From NCBI GenBank assembly GCA_035299505.1, contig DATGWL010000090.1, positions 1 to 64,000 on the forward strand: 64,000 nucleotides of DNA, read 5' to 3'. The DNA comes from M3007 sp035299505 (GTDB lineage: Bacteria; Bacteroidota; Bacteroidia; Chitinophagales; Saprospiraceae). How positions within the stretch are numbered: position 1 is the first letter of the stretch; every line of letters begins with the position of its first letter. The position numbers and the translations under genes are program-made. Below are positions 33,021 through 42,288 of the stretch, in pieces. The notes below the pieces were generated by a model. The model saw nothing but the letters and a program-made list of their open reading frames with translations, did no database searches and was not told the DNA's origin.

Positions 33021-36000
33021 TCAACGAATTACAGTTACATCCCCTTTGTGGGTGGAACGAGAGCCATCCATCCATTCTACTTCTGCCCACCACACAAAAA
33101 CCGCCGGGTTCATCGGTTTCCCACGGAAATCACCATGCCATCCTAATTCCAGTTGACCGGGTTCAAAATGTTCTCTGGTAAATAGCTCGTTTCCCCAGCG
33201 ATCAAAAATTTTCAATACCAAAATCTCCCGAACAGAACCCGGTTTCTCGAAAAGTGTGAATGCACTATTATCCCCATTGGGATCTTCGGGCCAGATAACA
33301 TTTGGTGCATATAATTTTTTATCGTTCTCAACTTTTAGCGTTAAGGAAGTCTGGGCGCTACATCCCTTTAAAGTGGTAACGGTAATGGTGTAGATTTGAT
33401 TTTGGAGGCCAGTAATTTGAGGTTGAAGCAAATCCGTTACGGAGTTTCCAGCAAACTCGAGTCCTGCATCTGGTGTCCAAATGATCGTATCAATATGGTT
33501 TATTGGAAATCCTGGTGAAAATTGCACTGAAACCGTATTGGATGCACCTAATTCCAGACTTAGTTCAGGTAAAGGGAGGATAACTGGTGTTACCGGTGCA
33601 TCAATATGCATGATGACTGTAGTTTGGCATGATTGTGCATCCTCTACCAAAATCGAATAGACTCCCGGTAATAAATTTGCATATTCTGTGTCATCTGAAA
33701 ACGTAGTACCGCCATCAAAAGAAAAACGATAAGGTTCAGTGCCTCCATGTATGTCAGTTATGCGAATGACTCCGAAGGAATCGGTACAAGCAGGTGAAAA
33801 TGTTTCCCAGGTTATATCTGGTTGGCTTTGTTGGTTATGGATTTGAAAACTTGCTGTTTGGCTACAACCTGCTTCATCCGATACAGTAACAGTGTATTGC
33901 TGCGCTGGTAAATCACTAATATCCTCCGTAGTATTCCCATTTGACCATTGAAAATAAAAACTTCCTGTCGGATGTACTGCCAGATCGATAAAGCCATTGG
34001 GAATGCCACAAGAATGGTTTGCTACGACTTGGCCAGCAATATCAAATCCTGAGCCTTCTTGTTGAATAAGAGTAGACAATTCTTGCTTGCACCCGTTTGC
34101 TGAAGTTGCTATTACCGAATATAGTCCAGGCATTAATCCTGAAATATCCTCTGTTGTTGCACCATTTGACCACTGAAATGCAATAGGTAGAATTCCGCTA
34201 ATGATGGTAAGATCAATAGCTCCATTATGCAATTGGCAGAAGGAAGGATTTGGTGTGAGGCTCACCTCTAAACTGACGGGGTTATTTGAAACCGTTGCCT
34301 GCAGTGTGGCCGTGCATCCGTTGGCATCGGTGGCGGTTACGGTATAGGAGCCTGCCGGGATGCCGTTGAGGTCTTCGGTAGTGGCGCTGTTGTTCCACAG
34401 GAAGGTATAGGCCCCTGGAATGGATAAACTGATATCAACCGCTCCATTGGGTGCAGCGCAGGAGGTATTGGGAATGGTGGTGGCATTGAGGCTGAAATTA
34501 GCACTGTTGTTGTCTACGGTTGCCTGCTGTGTGGCCGTGCATCCGTTGGCATCGGTGGCGGTTACGGTATAGGAGCCTGCCGGGATGCCGTTGAGGTCTT
34601 CGGTAGTGGCGCTGTTGTTCCAAATGAAGGTGTAACCACCAGTTGGTAAGACTGTTAGATCAATAGCACCATTATTGCTGTCACAATTTGAATGAGTAAT
34701 GTTTACATCCAGCTGTGGAGATTGGGTGTTGTCAGAAATCTGGAAACTCGCAGTTCCGGTGCAGCTCCCACTATTTGTTACAGTGACAGTATAGATGCCG
34801 GCTGTCTGTCCAGACAAATCTTCCGTGAATTCTCCGTTGGACCAATTGTAGTCAAATGTTCCTTGAGGCGTTACAGAAATATCAATAGTACCATTGGGTA
34901 TAGTGCAGGATGTTAAAGGTGTAACGATCCCTGTTACAACAAGATTAATATTGTTGTTGGATACAGTTGTAGATAAGGAGGCTGTGCAGCCATTGATCCC
35001 GGTCACCGTCACGGAATAAGTGCCGGCAAAAATGTTGTTTAAATCCTCGGTAGTTTCGTTGCTGGACCAAAGGAAGGTGTAACTTCCTGATGGTAAAACA
35101 GTTAAATCAATAGCGCCATTATTACTGTCGCAAACAGATGGAGTTGTACTATTGCTTAGCTGAGGTAATTGCGTGTTGTCAGTCACTTGGAAACTTGCAG
35201 TCCCAGTACAACTTCCACCGTCAGAAACAGTTACGGCATAGGTTCCACTCACAAGACCTGACAAGTCTTCCACTGAGGCGCCGTTTGACCAGGCAAATGT
35301 GTAGATTCCAGCCGGTTGAACTGATAAATCAATGCTTCCATTAGGCTCAAGGCATGATGTGTTTTCCAATACAGCACCTGTGACAGTCAAACTTGTATTA
35401 TTGTTAGGTACGTTCAGAGAACTTGATGCTGTACATCCATCAGCACTCGTAACGGTAACTGAATAATTTCCTGAGGCAATATTATTCAGGTCTTCTGTCT
35501 GTTCTCCGTTAGACCATTCAAATGTATATCCTCCTGTAGGGGAAACAGATAGGTTGATAGCGCCGTTATTTTGGCCACATGTTGATGGCGTAATATTGGA
35601 ACTGATCTGTGGTTGCTGGATATTGTTGGAAACCACAAAGCTCGCAGTACCGGAGCATCCACTCCCTCCGTTCACGGTTACTGTGTAGGTTCCAACGGAA
35701 ACATCTGTGATGTCTTCCATAGTGCTGCCGCTTGACCAGTTATAAGTGTAGTTGCCACCAGGGTCGATAGTAATATCAACAGCTCCATTAGCAGAAAGAC
35801 AAGAAGTTACGTGCGATATAGTTCCGGCAATTGTAAGATTGGAATTGCTATTATTTACCGTTGCAGACTCGGTGGCGGTACATCCGTCAGATCCGGTGAC
35901 TGTAACAGTATATGTGCCGGCTGGAACATCAATCAAGTCCTCTGTACTGGCCCCATTTGACCAGTTGTAGGTATAACTTCCTCCACCAGATACGGTCAAG

Positions 36001-36836
36001 TCAACAATGCCGTTGCTTTGACCACATTCGGCAGGATAGGCTTGAATAAAACTCTCCCAAATGGAAGATTTCAAGTGAATAAAGACCTGGGCCAAACAAT
36101 CATTTTCATCCATTACGGCACCATCTATGGTGATAACACCGGTAGCTATAAAGGAAATGCTTTGAGTCGTTTCGCCATTTGACCAGGAATAAATATAAGG
36201 AGCGGTACCTCCAGAAGGGTTTAATGTGATGGTCACCATTTCTCCGGCACAAAAAGGAAGGCCTGGAGAAATGGTATAACTTACCGTCAAGTCACATACA
36301 TCTGTTAAAATAAAACTGGCTACCTCCGTGCATCCAAACTGGTTGGTTACGGTAACATGATAACTCCCTGATGGCAAACTGTTGACATCCTGGGTGGTTG
36401 CACCATTAGACCAATTGTAATTGTATGTACCGGGAGGGTCCTCAGACAAATCAATGGCGCCATTACTTTGTCCTGCATCCGGATTGGTTACGTTGCCCGA
36501 GATGCTGAAGCCTGAAGTCCAGTTAAAGACGGTTGCGCTGGCAGTAGCACTGCATCCGTTTGCATCTGTTACGGTTACTGTATAAGTTCCTGCAGGGACT
36601 CCGATATTGTTTTGTGTAGTAACTCCGTTCGACCATTCATAAGTATAGTTATCAGGAGGGGTAACATCCAAAGTTACGGCTCCATCATTCATGCCGCAGA
36701 TTGCATTTTCTGGCAAAATGAGTAACTCGGGGCATACGTTTGCATATTCAGGAAATGTATTTGAAGCGCTTAAAATGGTTAAGTTTAAGACAATGGCCAG
36801 AAAGCTGAAAACTAAGGGTTTGGCAAGAAGGTTCAT
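33021..36836 (-). CDS. SprB-repeat surface protein with gliding-motility-type C-terminal domain
   Basis: The 1271-residue protein has a signal peptide. About fifteen SprB-type repeats follow, each about 75-80 residues, with GSYTVTVTDANGCTAT, GAIDLTV and YTFLWSNGATTEDL as recurring words. The C-terminus DRWGNELFTREHFEPG...WHGDFRGKPMNPAVFVWWAE is the CHU_C/T9SS type B sorting domain. It should be secreted by the type IX system and sit at the surface as an adhesin-like filament. Two repeats share 104 nearly identical bases (34294-34397 and 34519-34622), a recent duplication. The gene stands alone between convergent and repeat-bounded neighbours. Confidence 0.92.
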   Translation of the reverse strand: MNLLAKPLVFSFLAIVLNLTILSASNTFPEYANVCPELLILPENAICGMNDGAVTLDVTPPDNYTYEWSNGVTTQNNIGVPAGTYTVTVTDANGCSATASATVFNWTSGFSISGNVTNPDAGQSNGAIDLSEDPPGTYNYNWSNGATTQDVNSLPSGSYHVTVTNQFGCTEVASFILTDVCDLTVSYTISPGLPFCAGEMVTITLNPSGGTAPYIYSWSNGETTQSISFIATGVITIDGAVMDENDCLAQVFIHLKSSIWESFIQAYPAECGQSNGIVDLTVSGGGSYTYNWSNGASTEDLIDVPAGTYTVTVTGSDGCTATESATVNNSNSNLTIAGTISHVTSCLSANGAVDITIDPGGNYTYNWSSGSTMEDITDVSVGTYTVTVNGGSGCSGTASFVVSNNIQQPQISSNITPSTCGQNNGAINLSVSPTGGYTFEWSNGEQTEDLNNIASGNYSVTVTSADGCTASSSLNVPNNNTSLTVTGAVLENTSCLEPNGSIDLSVQPAGIYTFAWSNGASVEDLSGLVSGTYAVTVSDGGSCTGTASFQVTDNTQLPQLSNSTTPSVCDSNNGAIDLTVLPSGSYTFLWSSNETTEDLNNIFAGTYSVTVTGINGCTASLSTTVSNNNINLVVTGIVTPLTSCTIPNGTIDISVTPQGTFDYNWSNGEFTEDLSGQTAGIYTVTVTNSGSCTGTASFQISDNTQSPQLDVNITHSNCDSNNGAIDLTVLPTGGYTFIWNNSATTEDLNGIPAGSYTVTATDANGCTATQQATVDNNSANFSLNATTIPNTSCAAPNGAVDISLSIPGAYTFLWNNSATTEDLNGIPAGSYTVTATDANGCTATLQATVSNNPVSLEVSLTPNPSFCQLHNGAIDLTIISGILPIAFQWSNGATTEDISGLMPGLYSVIATSANGCKQELSTLIQQEGSGFDIAGQVVANHSCGIPNGFIDLAVHPTGSFYFQWSNGNTTEDISDLPAQQYTVTVSDEAGCSQTASFQIHNQQSQPDITWETFSPACTDSFGVIRITDIHGGTEPYRFSFDGGTTFSDDTEYANLLPGVYSILVEDAQSCQTTVIMHIDAPVTPVILPLPELSLELGASNTVSVQFSPGFPINHIDTIIWTPDAGLEFAGNSVTDLLQPQITGLQNQIYTITVTTLKGCSAQTSLTLKVENDKKLYAPNVIWPEDPNGDNSAFTLFEKPGSVREILVLKIFDRWGNELFTREHFEPGQLELGWHGDFRGKPMNPAVFVWWAEVEWMDGSRSTHKGDVTVIR
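34294..34397. repeat. Recently duplicated 104-bp block within the SprB-repeat gene
   Basis: This block and 34519-34622 are identical except for one base (GCAGTG against GCTGTG). The period is 225 bases, that is 75 codons, equal to one protein repeat. The other repeats in the gene have diverged. Confidence 0.85.
34519..34622. repeat. Second copy of the duplicated 104-bp block
   Basis: Pairs with 34294-34397; see that entry. Encodes GIPAGSYTVTATDANGCTAT. Confidence 0.85.
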
Positions 36837-36873
36837 CGTTTTGTATTTGTAACAGAATCCCTGTGTTTGTAGT

Positions 36874-36912
36874 AAAAAGCAAAGCGATACCGGTTGCCTG
36901 GTATCGCTTTGC
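36874..36912 (-). terminator. Rho-independent terminator after the kynA gene
   Basis: GCAAAGCGATACC (36879-36891) pairs perfectly with 36900-36912. On the minus strand the stem is followed by TTTTT. It lies about 130 bases beyond the kynA stop and about 40 bases before the start of the SprB-repeat gene. Confidence 0.8.
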
Positions 36913-37041
36913 CTTTAGATAATAAGGAAGCTAAAGATAATGTAAATTATGGCTCCCTGATTCAGCAATTTACTGAACAAGCAAAAAAGCTTGCTGAACG
37001 GGAGGAGGGATCTAACTATATGGATTTGAACCAAATAGCAT

Positions 37042-37962
37042 CTACTCCCCCCACTTCTCCAACTCTTCCTCACTCCATAACTCGGGAAAGAAAATGCGGC
37101 GCTGGTATTTGGGCAGCATGTATTTTTTCCAGTCGCTTCCGCCGGTGGCTGCTGCGGGCTGGCCCTTGCTTTCCAGGTATTTTTCGGCAGCGTGGTAATG
37201 AGCCATTACCCAGGATATATTCACGGTATAATCGTAGTGCCGCATGGCCTGCACCAGCTCAGGGTTGGCGCGATCTTCATCGGGTAATTGCCGGAAACGA
37301 GCCCAGAGGTTTTTCTGGTTGTACTCCTCCATGATGCGGATAAACTCGGCCTTGTAGCGTTTTTCAAACAGCTGAATAAGCGTGGTTTTTTCCCCTGTGG
37401 CATGGTTTTTACCTGCGGCCTGCCAATACAGGTGGTTGTAGGCATGCTCATAAGGCGTGTTGCGGTCTATGGTAGCCCGGAAACGATAATCAATCAAATT
37501 GATCAGATCTGTGGAGCAAAACTCAATGATCCGGTATTGGGCGCTTTGGAAACCGCTGGCAGGGGTAAGGGTATTGCGGAACTTCATATACTGCTCTACC
37601 TCCATACCATCGCGCATAATGTCGAAGGAGTTGGAAAGCATATCAAAATAGCGACTGATACGACTCAGTTTTTCGGCAAAAAAGGCAGTAGTGAGCTGTT
37701 CACACTCGGAAACCTGCTGGATTTCCCACAGAATCATTTTGAACAACAACTCATTGATCTGGTGATACATGATGAACACCATTTCATCAGGCAGGGTGCT
37801 GCGCTGCACTTGCAGGTTCAGGAGCGCGTCGGTTTGAATGTAATCCCAATACGTAATGGGCTTGGCCCAAACAAGGCCTTCCAAGTGGGTAGACGGGTTT
37901 TGGCCGATTTGCTGGAATTTGTCGGCTACCCGGCCAAGAAGCTCAGGGTCAAAGGTTTGCAT
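37042..37962 (-). CDS. kynA: Tryptophan 2,3-dioxygenase
   Basis: The 306-residue haem enzyme opens the tryptophan indole ring to N-formylkynurenine. It shows ITYWDYIQTDALLNLQ and MYHQINELLFKMILWE (distal His67), both TDO signatures, and RYDYTVNISW-like RHYDYTVNISWVMAHY late in the chain. The gene lies 1 base after a small membrane protein gene and ends the strand run that starts with the cbb3 oxidase operon. TDO needs haem and O2, so co-location with haem-copper oxidase genes may be more than chance; co-transcription is inferred only from spacing. Confidence 0.94.
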   Translation of the reverse strand: MQTFDPELLGRVADKFQQIGQNPSTHLEGLVWAKPITYWDYIQTDALLNLQVQRSTLPDEMVFIMYHQINELLFKMILWEIQQVSECEQLTTAFFAEKLSRISRYFDMLSNSFDIMRDGMEVEQYMKFRNTLTPASGFQSAQYRIIEFCSTDLINLIDYRFRATIDRNTPYEHAYNHLYWQAAGKNHATGEKTTLIQLFEKRYKAEFIRIMEEYNQKNLWARFRQLPDEDRANPELVQAMRHYDYTVNISWVMAHYHAAEKYLESKGQPAAATGGSDWKKYMLPKYQRRIFFPELWSEEELEKWGE

Positions 37963-37963
37963 A

Positions 37964-38350
37964 TTATTTGGTTGTACTCAGTTGACTGTACCTGGAAAAA
38001 ATAAAGCATAACCCGGTTATAAAAAGGGGAACTGAAAACATCAGAAAAAGCTCTGTCTCTTTCCAGGTCCCAAAATGAATGGTAAAGGCCATGCCCAGCA
38101 TCATGAAAACCAGTCCGCCAATGATCCGGTATCGCCACGCTACTATCAGAGCGCCAACTACCAGAGCGGTTGGAATCAGATGCACCAGCAAATGTCCGAG
38201 TTTTTCCAGGAATGAAGCATGCCCTTCAAAGGAATCGAGGGCAAAAACTGAAATAAATAAAGCAAAGACAATGGCCAATACCCGTGGGAACCAGGTCAGG
38301 GCCGCATACCATTGGTGTACCATGGCAAGGAAATCTGCAATTAATGACAA
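37964..38350 (-). CDS. Small membrane protein of unknown function
   Basis: The 128-residue protein has four predicted membrane helices, including VLAIVFALFISVFALDSFEG, LLVHLIPTALVVGALIVAW and LFLMFSVPLFITGLCFIF. It resembles the small uncharacterised membrane proteins common in Bacteroidota, without known catalytic residues. It overlaps the TauE/SafE-like gene by 10 bases and ends 1 base before kynA. This tight packing argues that the three are co-translated. Confidence 0.65.
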   Translation of the reverse strand: MSLIADFLAMVHQWYAALTWFPRVLAIVFALFISVFALDSFEGHASFLEKLGHLLVHLIPTALVVGALIVAWRYRIIGGLVFMMLGMAFTIHFGTWKETELFLMFSVPLFITGLCFIFSRYSQLSTTK

Positions 38351-39045
38351 TCCATACCCGCTTTGGGTACGGCAGATTCAAACAGCGTTAGATCCAGATT
38401 CAGGCCTCTTTGGAGTAACAGTAATCCCACAATGCCCAGCAATATTGGCTGGGCTATGCGTATTTTCTTGCGAACGGTTTGGCTGAACGACCGACTAAAC
38501 AAGCTCACCATGAGTAAAAGCGGCAGGGTGCCCAGACCAAATACTGCCATAAAAATGCCTCCTTCTGCGCTGCCAAATGAGGCTAATGCGCCAGCCAAAG
38601 CCGCGTATACCATGCCGCAGGGCAACAAACCATTCAACAATCCTATGGAAAATGTACTGCCTGCAGGGTTGTTGCGCAGCAGCCTGCCAATACCTGTTTT
38701 TATTTTTTGGGTGAATGCCCCAAAACCAGGCAACGCAGTAACCAATTGTTCAAATTTCCAGGCCATTAATGCCATGCCGATCATGAAAACACCGGCTGCA
38801 ATAGACAACACTTTTTGTAAACCTGCCAACGCCAATCCCTTCCCCAATAGCCCGAATACTATGCCCAGCATCGCATACGTGATGATCCGGCCACTGTGGT
38901 AAACCAGCATTTGCTGCAGTACTGCCCATTTCTCCTTTGCCTGCAAGGGTAATGCCAGCAGCAGAGGGCCACACATGCCTACGCAGTGCAGGCTGCCGGC
39001 CAGGCCAAGCAATAATGCCGGCAGGAAAAGTGATGCTTCTGGCAT
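38341..39045 (-). CDS. TauE/SafE-like (COG2836) membrane protein next to cbb3 genes
   Basis: The 234-residue protein has about six membrane helices, with the motif GSLHCVGMCGPLLLAL in the first helix and NGLLPCGMVYAALAGAL in the fourth. These cysteine-containing motifs resemble DsbD-type transporters. Proteins of this type are regularly placed next to ccoGHIS and are thought to help copper or thiol handling for cbb3 assembly, though the function is unproven. The ATG at 39045 is chosen; the upstream in-frame region lacks hydrophobic character. It overlaps the downstream small membrane gene. Confidence 0.8.
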   Translation of the reverse strand: MPEASLFLPALLLGLAGSLHCVGMCGPLLLALPLQAKEKWAVLQQMLVYHSGRIITYAMLGIVFGLLGKGLALAGLQKVLSIAAGVFMIGMALMAWKFEQLVTALPGFGAFTQKIKTGIGRLLRNNPAGSTFSIGLLNGLLPCGMVYAALAGALASFGSAEGGIFMAVFGLGTLPLLLMVSLFSRSFSQTVRKKIRIAQPILLGIVGLLLLQRGLNLDLTLFESAVPKAGMDCH

Positions 39046-39185
39046 AATACAGGCAATTTGAGCAGTGAGGGTCGAACGCCAGGGCCGAACAGACAAACTC
39101 CTGAGCATACCCAGAGAACCAGGAAAGGGTCTGCCAGGATGTTTGAGCTGTCAATGCCCTGGTTTTTCGACGTTTTGTTGGGGAA

Positions 39186-39632
39186 TCAGGTGCCTGGTAC
39201 AATCAGGGCCGTTTCCCAAAAGTATTTTTTGCCATCGGTGGTTTCCCATTCCATTTCGAGGTGCCAACGTCCTGGCGTCATGTCGCCAGTAGCAAATGTT
39301 GCGCTGGCGGTATTATCCAGCGATGCCGTTACGTCCTCGCGTGAGGTAGCAGAGCGGTAGCACTTCACCGAGCCGGTGTTGGCAACCATGCCTTCCGGAA
39401 GTTGTGCCTTTATGCTTTTGGATACCGGATCTACTACGGCCGCAGGGGCATTAGCCAGCGCTGCAGTATTCTGCTTGCGTTCCAGACGATCCTGATAGTT
39501 CAAATCCAGTGCATAGTAGTCTTTTTGCACCAGTTGCGGAGGATATTTGGTAGTAGACACTACCGCAAAAATCATACTACCCGCAAACAGGGTGAAGAAA
39601 ATTACGATTCCGGTTCCCCAATTGAATTTCAT
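39186..39632 (-). CDS. ccoH: CcoH/FixH-like cbb3 oxidase accessory protein
   Basis: The 148-residue protein has one N-terminal membrane anchor (WGTGIVIFFTLFAGSMIFAVV). A periplasmic beta domain follows, with YYALDLNYQDRLERKQN and a C-terminal PGRWHLEMEWETTDGKKYFWE, a pattern of FixH/CcoH. CcoH supports assembly or stability of the cbb3 complex. The ATG at 39632 is used; an in-frame start 36 bases upstream would overlap the ccoG stop. It lies 35 bases after ccoG. Confidence 0.85.
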   Translation of the reverse strand: MKFNWGTGIVIFFTLFAGSMIFAVVSTTKYPPQLVQKDYYALDLNYQDRLERKQNTAALANAPAAVVDPVSKSIKAQLPEGMVANTGSVKCYRSATSREDVTASLDNTASATFATGDMTPGRWHLEMEWETTDGKKYFWETALIVPGT

Positions 39633-39667
39633 AATGTGAGCTTTTAAGTAATTTGAGTTGTTGTGCA

Positions 39668-41176
39668 CTACTTCACTGGTCCGAGGAAATTGGTCTTGAT
39701 CTCATCAATTTTTTTGCCGTTAGACAAAACTTCAATGATGATCGGTGTCTTTCTGCTTTGCAGCTTATCCTCAGGCATTTCCACAAAAAAGGCTCCTTCC
39801 AGTTTGGCGCCTTTAGCCAGTGAGCCAGGAGCCTGACCAACCAGCTGTATAATGGCGCCATCCGTTACCGGGTGCAGTTCCACAGGCAAGTCTTTGGTAG
39901 ATTTATTGATCAGTACGTAGGTGTACAGATTGGTAATGTGCGTTTCATCTTTTTGCTGATACAATTGCCCCGGAGAACGCAGAATAATGGTTTCCACAAT
40001 ACCTCTGCGGGCAATCAGGAACACATCCAGCGCTAAGAGTGCCATCAATACAAAAGTGTAAGCCCAAACCCGGGTGGTAAATATTTTCCGTTTGCCGGTA
40101 TTAATGCCGGTCATGGAATCATAACGGATCAAACCGGTAGGCCGGTTAATCTTGGTCATGATGGCATCGCAGGCATCCATACAGGCTGTGCAGTTGGTGC
40201 ATTCCAGCTGTGTGCCATTGCGGATGTCAATCCCTGTTGGACAAACGTGTACGCACAATTTGCAATCAATACAATCGCCAACTTTGGGTACAGTGCCTTC
40301 AAAAGAGGCCGGTGCGGCGCCTACAGCCTGTTGAATGTTGGCCACCGGATCATGATAGGTGGTTGGTTGAACTGGAGGGGCTTGAGGCGTTTTTTTTAGC
40401 TTGGTGCGCGGCTCGCCACGCATATGGTCGTAAGCCACCACGATAGAGTCTTTTACCAGCAAAACGCTTTGCAGCCTGCCATACGGACAAATCGTGGTAC
40501 AAACCTGTTCGCGCAGGCGCGCAAAAACAGCATAAAAGGCCACGCTGAATACAATCATCGCAATGAAGCCGCCAATATGCTGAGACACGGGCTCTTTGAT
40601 GATTTTGATCACCTCGTCCATGCTGATCAGGTAAGCCAGGAAGAAGTTGGTGAAAATCAGCGCCAGGCCATAAATGATGGTGTGCTTCAGTACTTTTTTG
40701 CGTATTTTCTGGGCAGTCCAGGGTGATTGGTCCAGTTTGCGCTGCTCACCGGCATCGCCTTCTATCCAGTATTCAATCCGCCGGAAAATCATTTCCATGA
40801 AAACGGTTTGAGGACAAACCCACCCGCAAAACAACCGGCCAAACACCACCGTAAACAGGATGATGAACACGATAAACGTGAGCATGGCCAGCACGAATAA
40901 ATGGAAATCCTGGGGCGTAAACAGCAGCCCGAACAGCACGAATTTACGCTCCAATACGTTGAACAGCAAAAACTGCTCACCGTCTACTTTGATAAAGGGA
41001 AGACTGAAAAAGAATATCAGAAATCCGATGGTTACCCATGTCCGGTAGTTGTAGTAGCGGCCACTGGGTTTTTTGGGATAAAGCCATACGCGTTTGCCCG
41101 CTGCATCAACGGTGGACAAATGGTCGCGGTATTCTTCCGTGTCTTCAATGACGTTTTTGATAAAATCCTGGTTCAT
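39668..41176 (-). CDS. ccoG: cbb3 oxidase accessory iron-sulfur protein CcoG (FixG)
   Basis: The 502-residue protein has several membrane helices and two ferredoxin-type clusters: CIDCKLCVHVCPTG and CTNCTACMDACD. CFGWVCPQTVFME-like GRLFCGWVCPQTVFM is the conserved membrane-embedded segment of CcoG. The protein reduces Cu(II) to Cu(I) during cbb3 assembly. The C-terminal part is a periplasmic beta domain. A strong hairpin sits between ccoP and this gene. Confidence 0.95.
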   Translation of the reverse strand: MNQDFIKNVIEDTEEYRDHLSTVDAAGKRVWLYPKKPSGRYYNYRTWVTIGFLIFFFSLPFIKVDGEQFLLFNVLERKFVLFGLLFTPQDFHLFVLAMLTFIVFIILFTVVFGRLFCGWVCPQTVFMEMIFRRIEYWIEGDAGEQRKLDQSPWTAQKIRKKVLKHTIIYGLALIFTNFFLAYLISMDEVIKIIKEPVSQHIGGFIAMIVFSVAFYAVFARLREQVCTTICPYGRLQSVLLVKDSIVVAYDHMRGEPRTKLKKTPQAPPVQPTTYHDPVANIQQAVGAAPASFEGTVPKVGDCIDCKLCVHVCPTGIDIRNGTQLECTNCTACMDACDAIMTKINRPTGLIRYDSMTGINTGKRKIFTTRVWAYTFVLMALLALDVFLIARRGIVETIILRSPGQLYQQKDETHITNLYTYVLINKSTKDLPVELHPVTDGAIIQLVGQAPGSLAKGAKLEGAFFVEMPEDKLQSRKTPIIIEVLSNGKKIDEIKTNFLGPVK

Positions 41177-41208
41177 GGATCATTGTGTTTGCTGGAAGAG
41201 AAAGGGCC

Positions 41209-41252
41209 GGTAAAAGTTATCCCGGAATTTTGGCCCCGGAATAACTTTTACC
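41209..41252 (-). other. Intercistronic hairpin between ccoP and ccoG
   Basis: GGTAAAAGTTATCCCGG (41209-41225) pairs with 41236-41252 (one mismatch), loop 10 bases. No T run follows, so it is likely an mRNA-stability or processing element. Confidence 0.65.
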
Positions 41253-41277
41253 AACCCCTGTCATACATCGCTTGAGA

Positions 41278-42222
41278 TTAACCTTTTGCTGTTTGGGTCG
41301 TATCTGCCGGTGCTGAGGCGCCGTCTTCTTTCCAGATTACTCCTTGAGGCGCTTTGGCGTTCGGTGGATTGGTACCCTGCAGTGTCAGAATGTAGCTGGC
41401 CACTTTCTGCATGTCAGCTGGTTTCAATTGAGAAGACCATGCGATCATACCCTTGTCTGGCACGCCGTACTTAATGGTTTTGAACACGTTTTTGATGCCG
41501 CCACCGTGTATCCAGTATTCGTCGGTAAAGTTCGGACCCACGCCGCCTTCACCTTTCTGGCCATGGCAGGCTGCACAGGAGTTTTTGAAAATAAGTTCGC
41601 CTTCACCAATGCCGGAGCCTTCAGTAATGGCCGTTACATTGGATTCATCCACGGCGTTGGCTTTGCCAGCCAGCGCGATAGCGATCTCTTTTTTGGCGGT
41701 TTCAACCTCCTGCTTGTATTGTTCAGCCTGATCCGCGCCGCCACCACCGAAGTGGTAGTACCACATGTAACCGGCTGCCCAGATAATGGTCAGGATGAAC
41801 ATATTCACCCACCATGGTGGCAAGTGGTTGTCCAGTTCCTTGATACCATCGTAGTTGTGGTCGAGGGTAATGTCGCCTTCGCGCTCTTGTGGTATTGGGT
41901 CTTCCCAGTATTTTTTGCGCAAACGGGTGAAGAAATCCTCTTCAACCGGAAGTACGCCGGTGTTGTCGCCGGCAAAAGGGATGCCGTGTTTTTCAGATTC
42001 TACGCGAATCAAATGCCGGGTAAGCATGGCATTGGTACGCACTACCACGGCTATAACCACCACAAAAAGCAGGGCGGAAATGATCATAAATGCGGTGGAC
42101 ATGATTTGGTTGAAATCATCCACTTTTGGATCCGGGGCTGCCGGAGAAGTTGCCTGTCCCCAAAGGGTACTCAGGCTGATCATAAGCAGCAATAAGGTTG
42201 GCAGATATTTTTTCGATTTCAT
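41278..42222 (-). CDS. ccoP: cbb3 oxidase cytochrome c subunit CcoP, monohaem
   Basis: The 314-residue subunit has a signal-like first helix (LPTLLLLMISLSTLWGQ), a membrane helix (41-61), a DGIKELDNHLPPWW segment leading into a second helix (136-157), and one cytochrome c domain with CAACH (Cys216, Cys219, His220). Canonical proteobacterial CcoP has two haems; the single haem here is a Bacteroidota feature. It passes electrons to the CcoO haem. The gene is framed by hairpins on both sides. Confidence 0.93.
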   Translation of the reverse strand: MKSKKYLPTLLLLMISLSTLWGQATSPAAPDPKVDDFNQIMSTAFMIISALLFVVVIAVVVRTNAMLTRHLIRVESEKHGIPFAGDNTGVLPVEEDFFTRLRKKYWEDPIPQEREGDITLDHNYDGIKELDNHLPPWWVNMFILTIIWAAGYMWYYHFGGGGADQAEQYKQEVETAKKEIAIALAGKANAVDESNVTAITEGSGIGEGELIFKNSCAACHGQKGEGGVGPNFTDEYWIHGGGIKNVFKTIKYGVPDKGMIAWSSQLKPADMQKVASYILTLQGTNPPNAKAPQGVIWKEDGASAPADTTQTAKG

Positions 42223-42240
42223 GTTTGAAAAAATGTTTTG

Positions 42241-42281
42241 CCTTGTCCCGCCCCGAACAAGTTATCCGGAGCGGGATAAGG
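42241..42281 (-). other. Intercistronic hairpin between ccoQ and ccoP
   Basis: CCTTGTCCCGC (42241-42251) pairs with GCGGGATAAGG (42271-42281), with one G-T pair and a 19-base loop. Confidence 0.6.
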
Positions 42282-42288
42282 TTCATAT

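Noticed and set aside
41344..42195. 283-codon plus-strand frame opposite ccoP
   Set aside because: Antisense shadow of ccoP; no recognisable motif.
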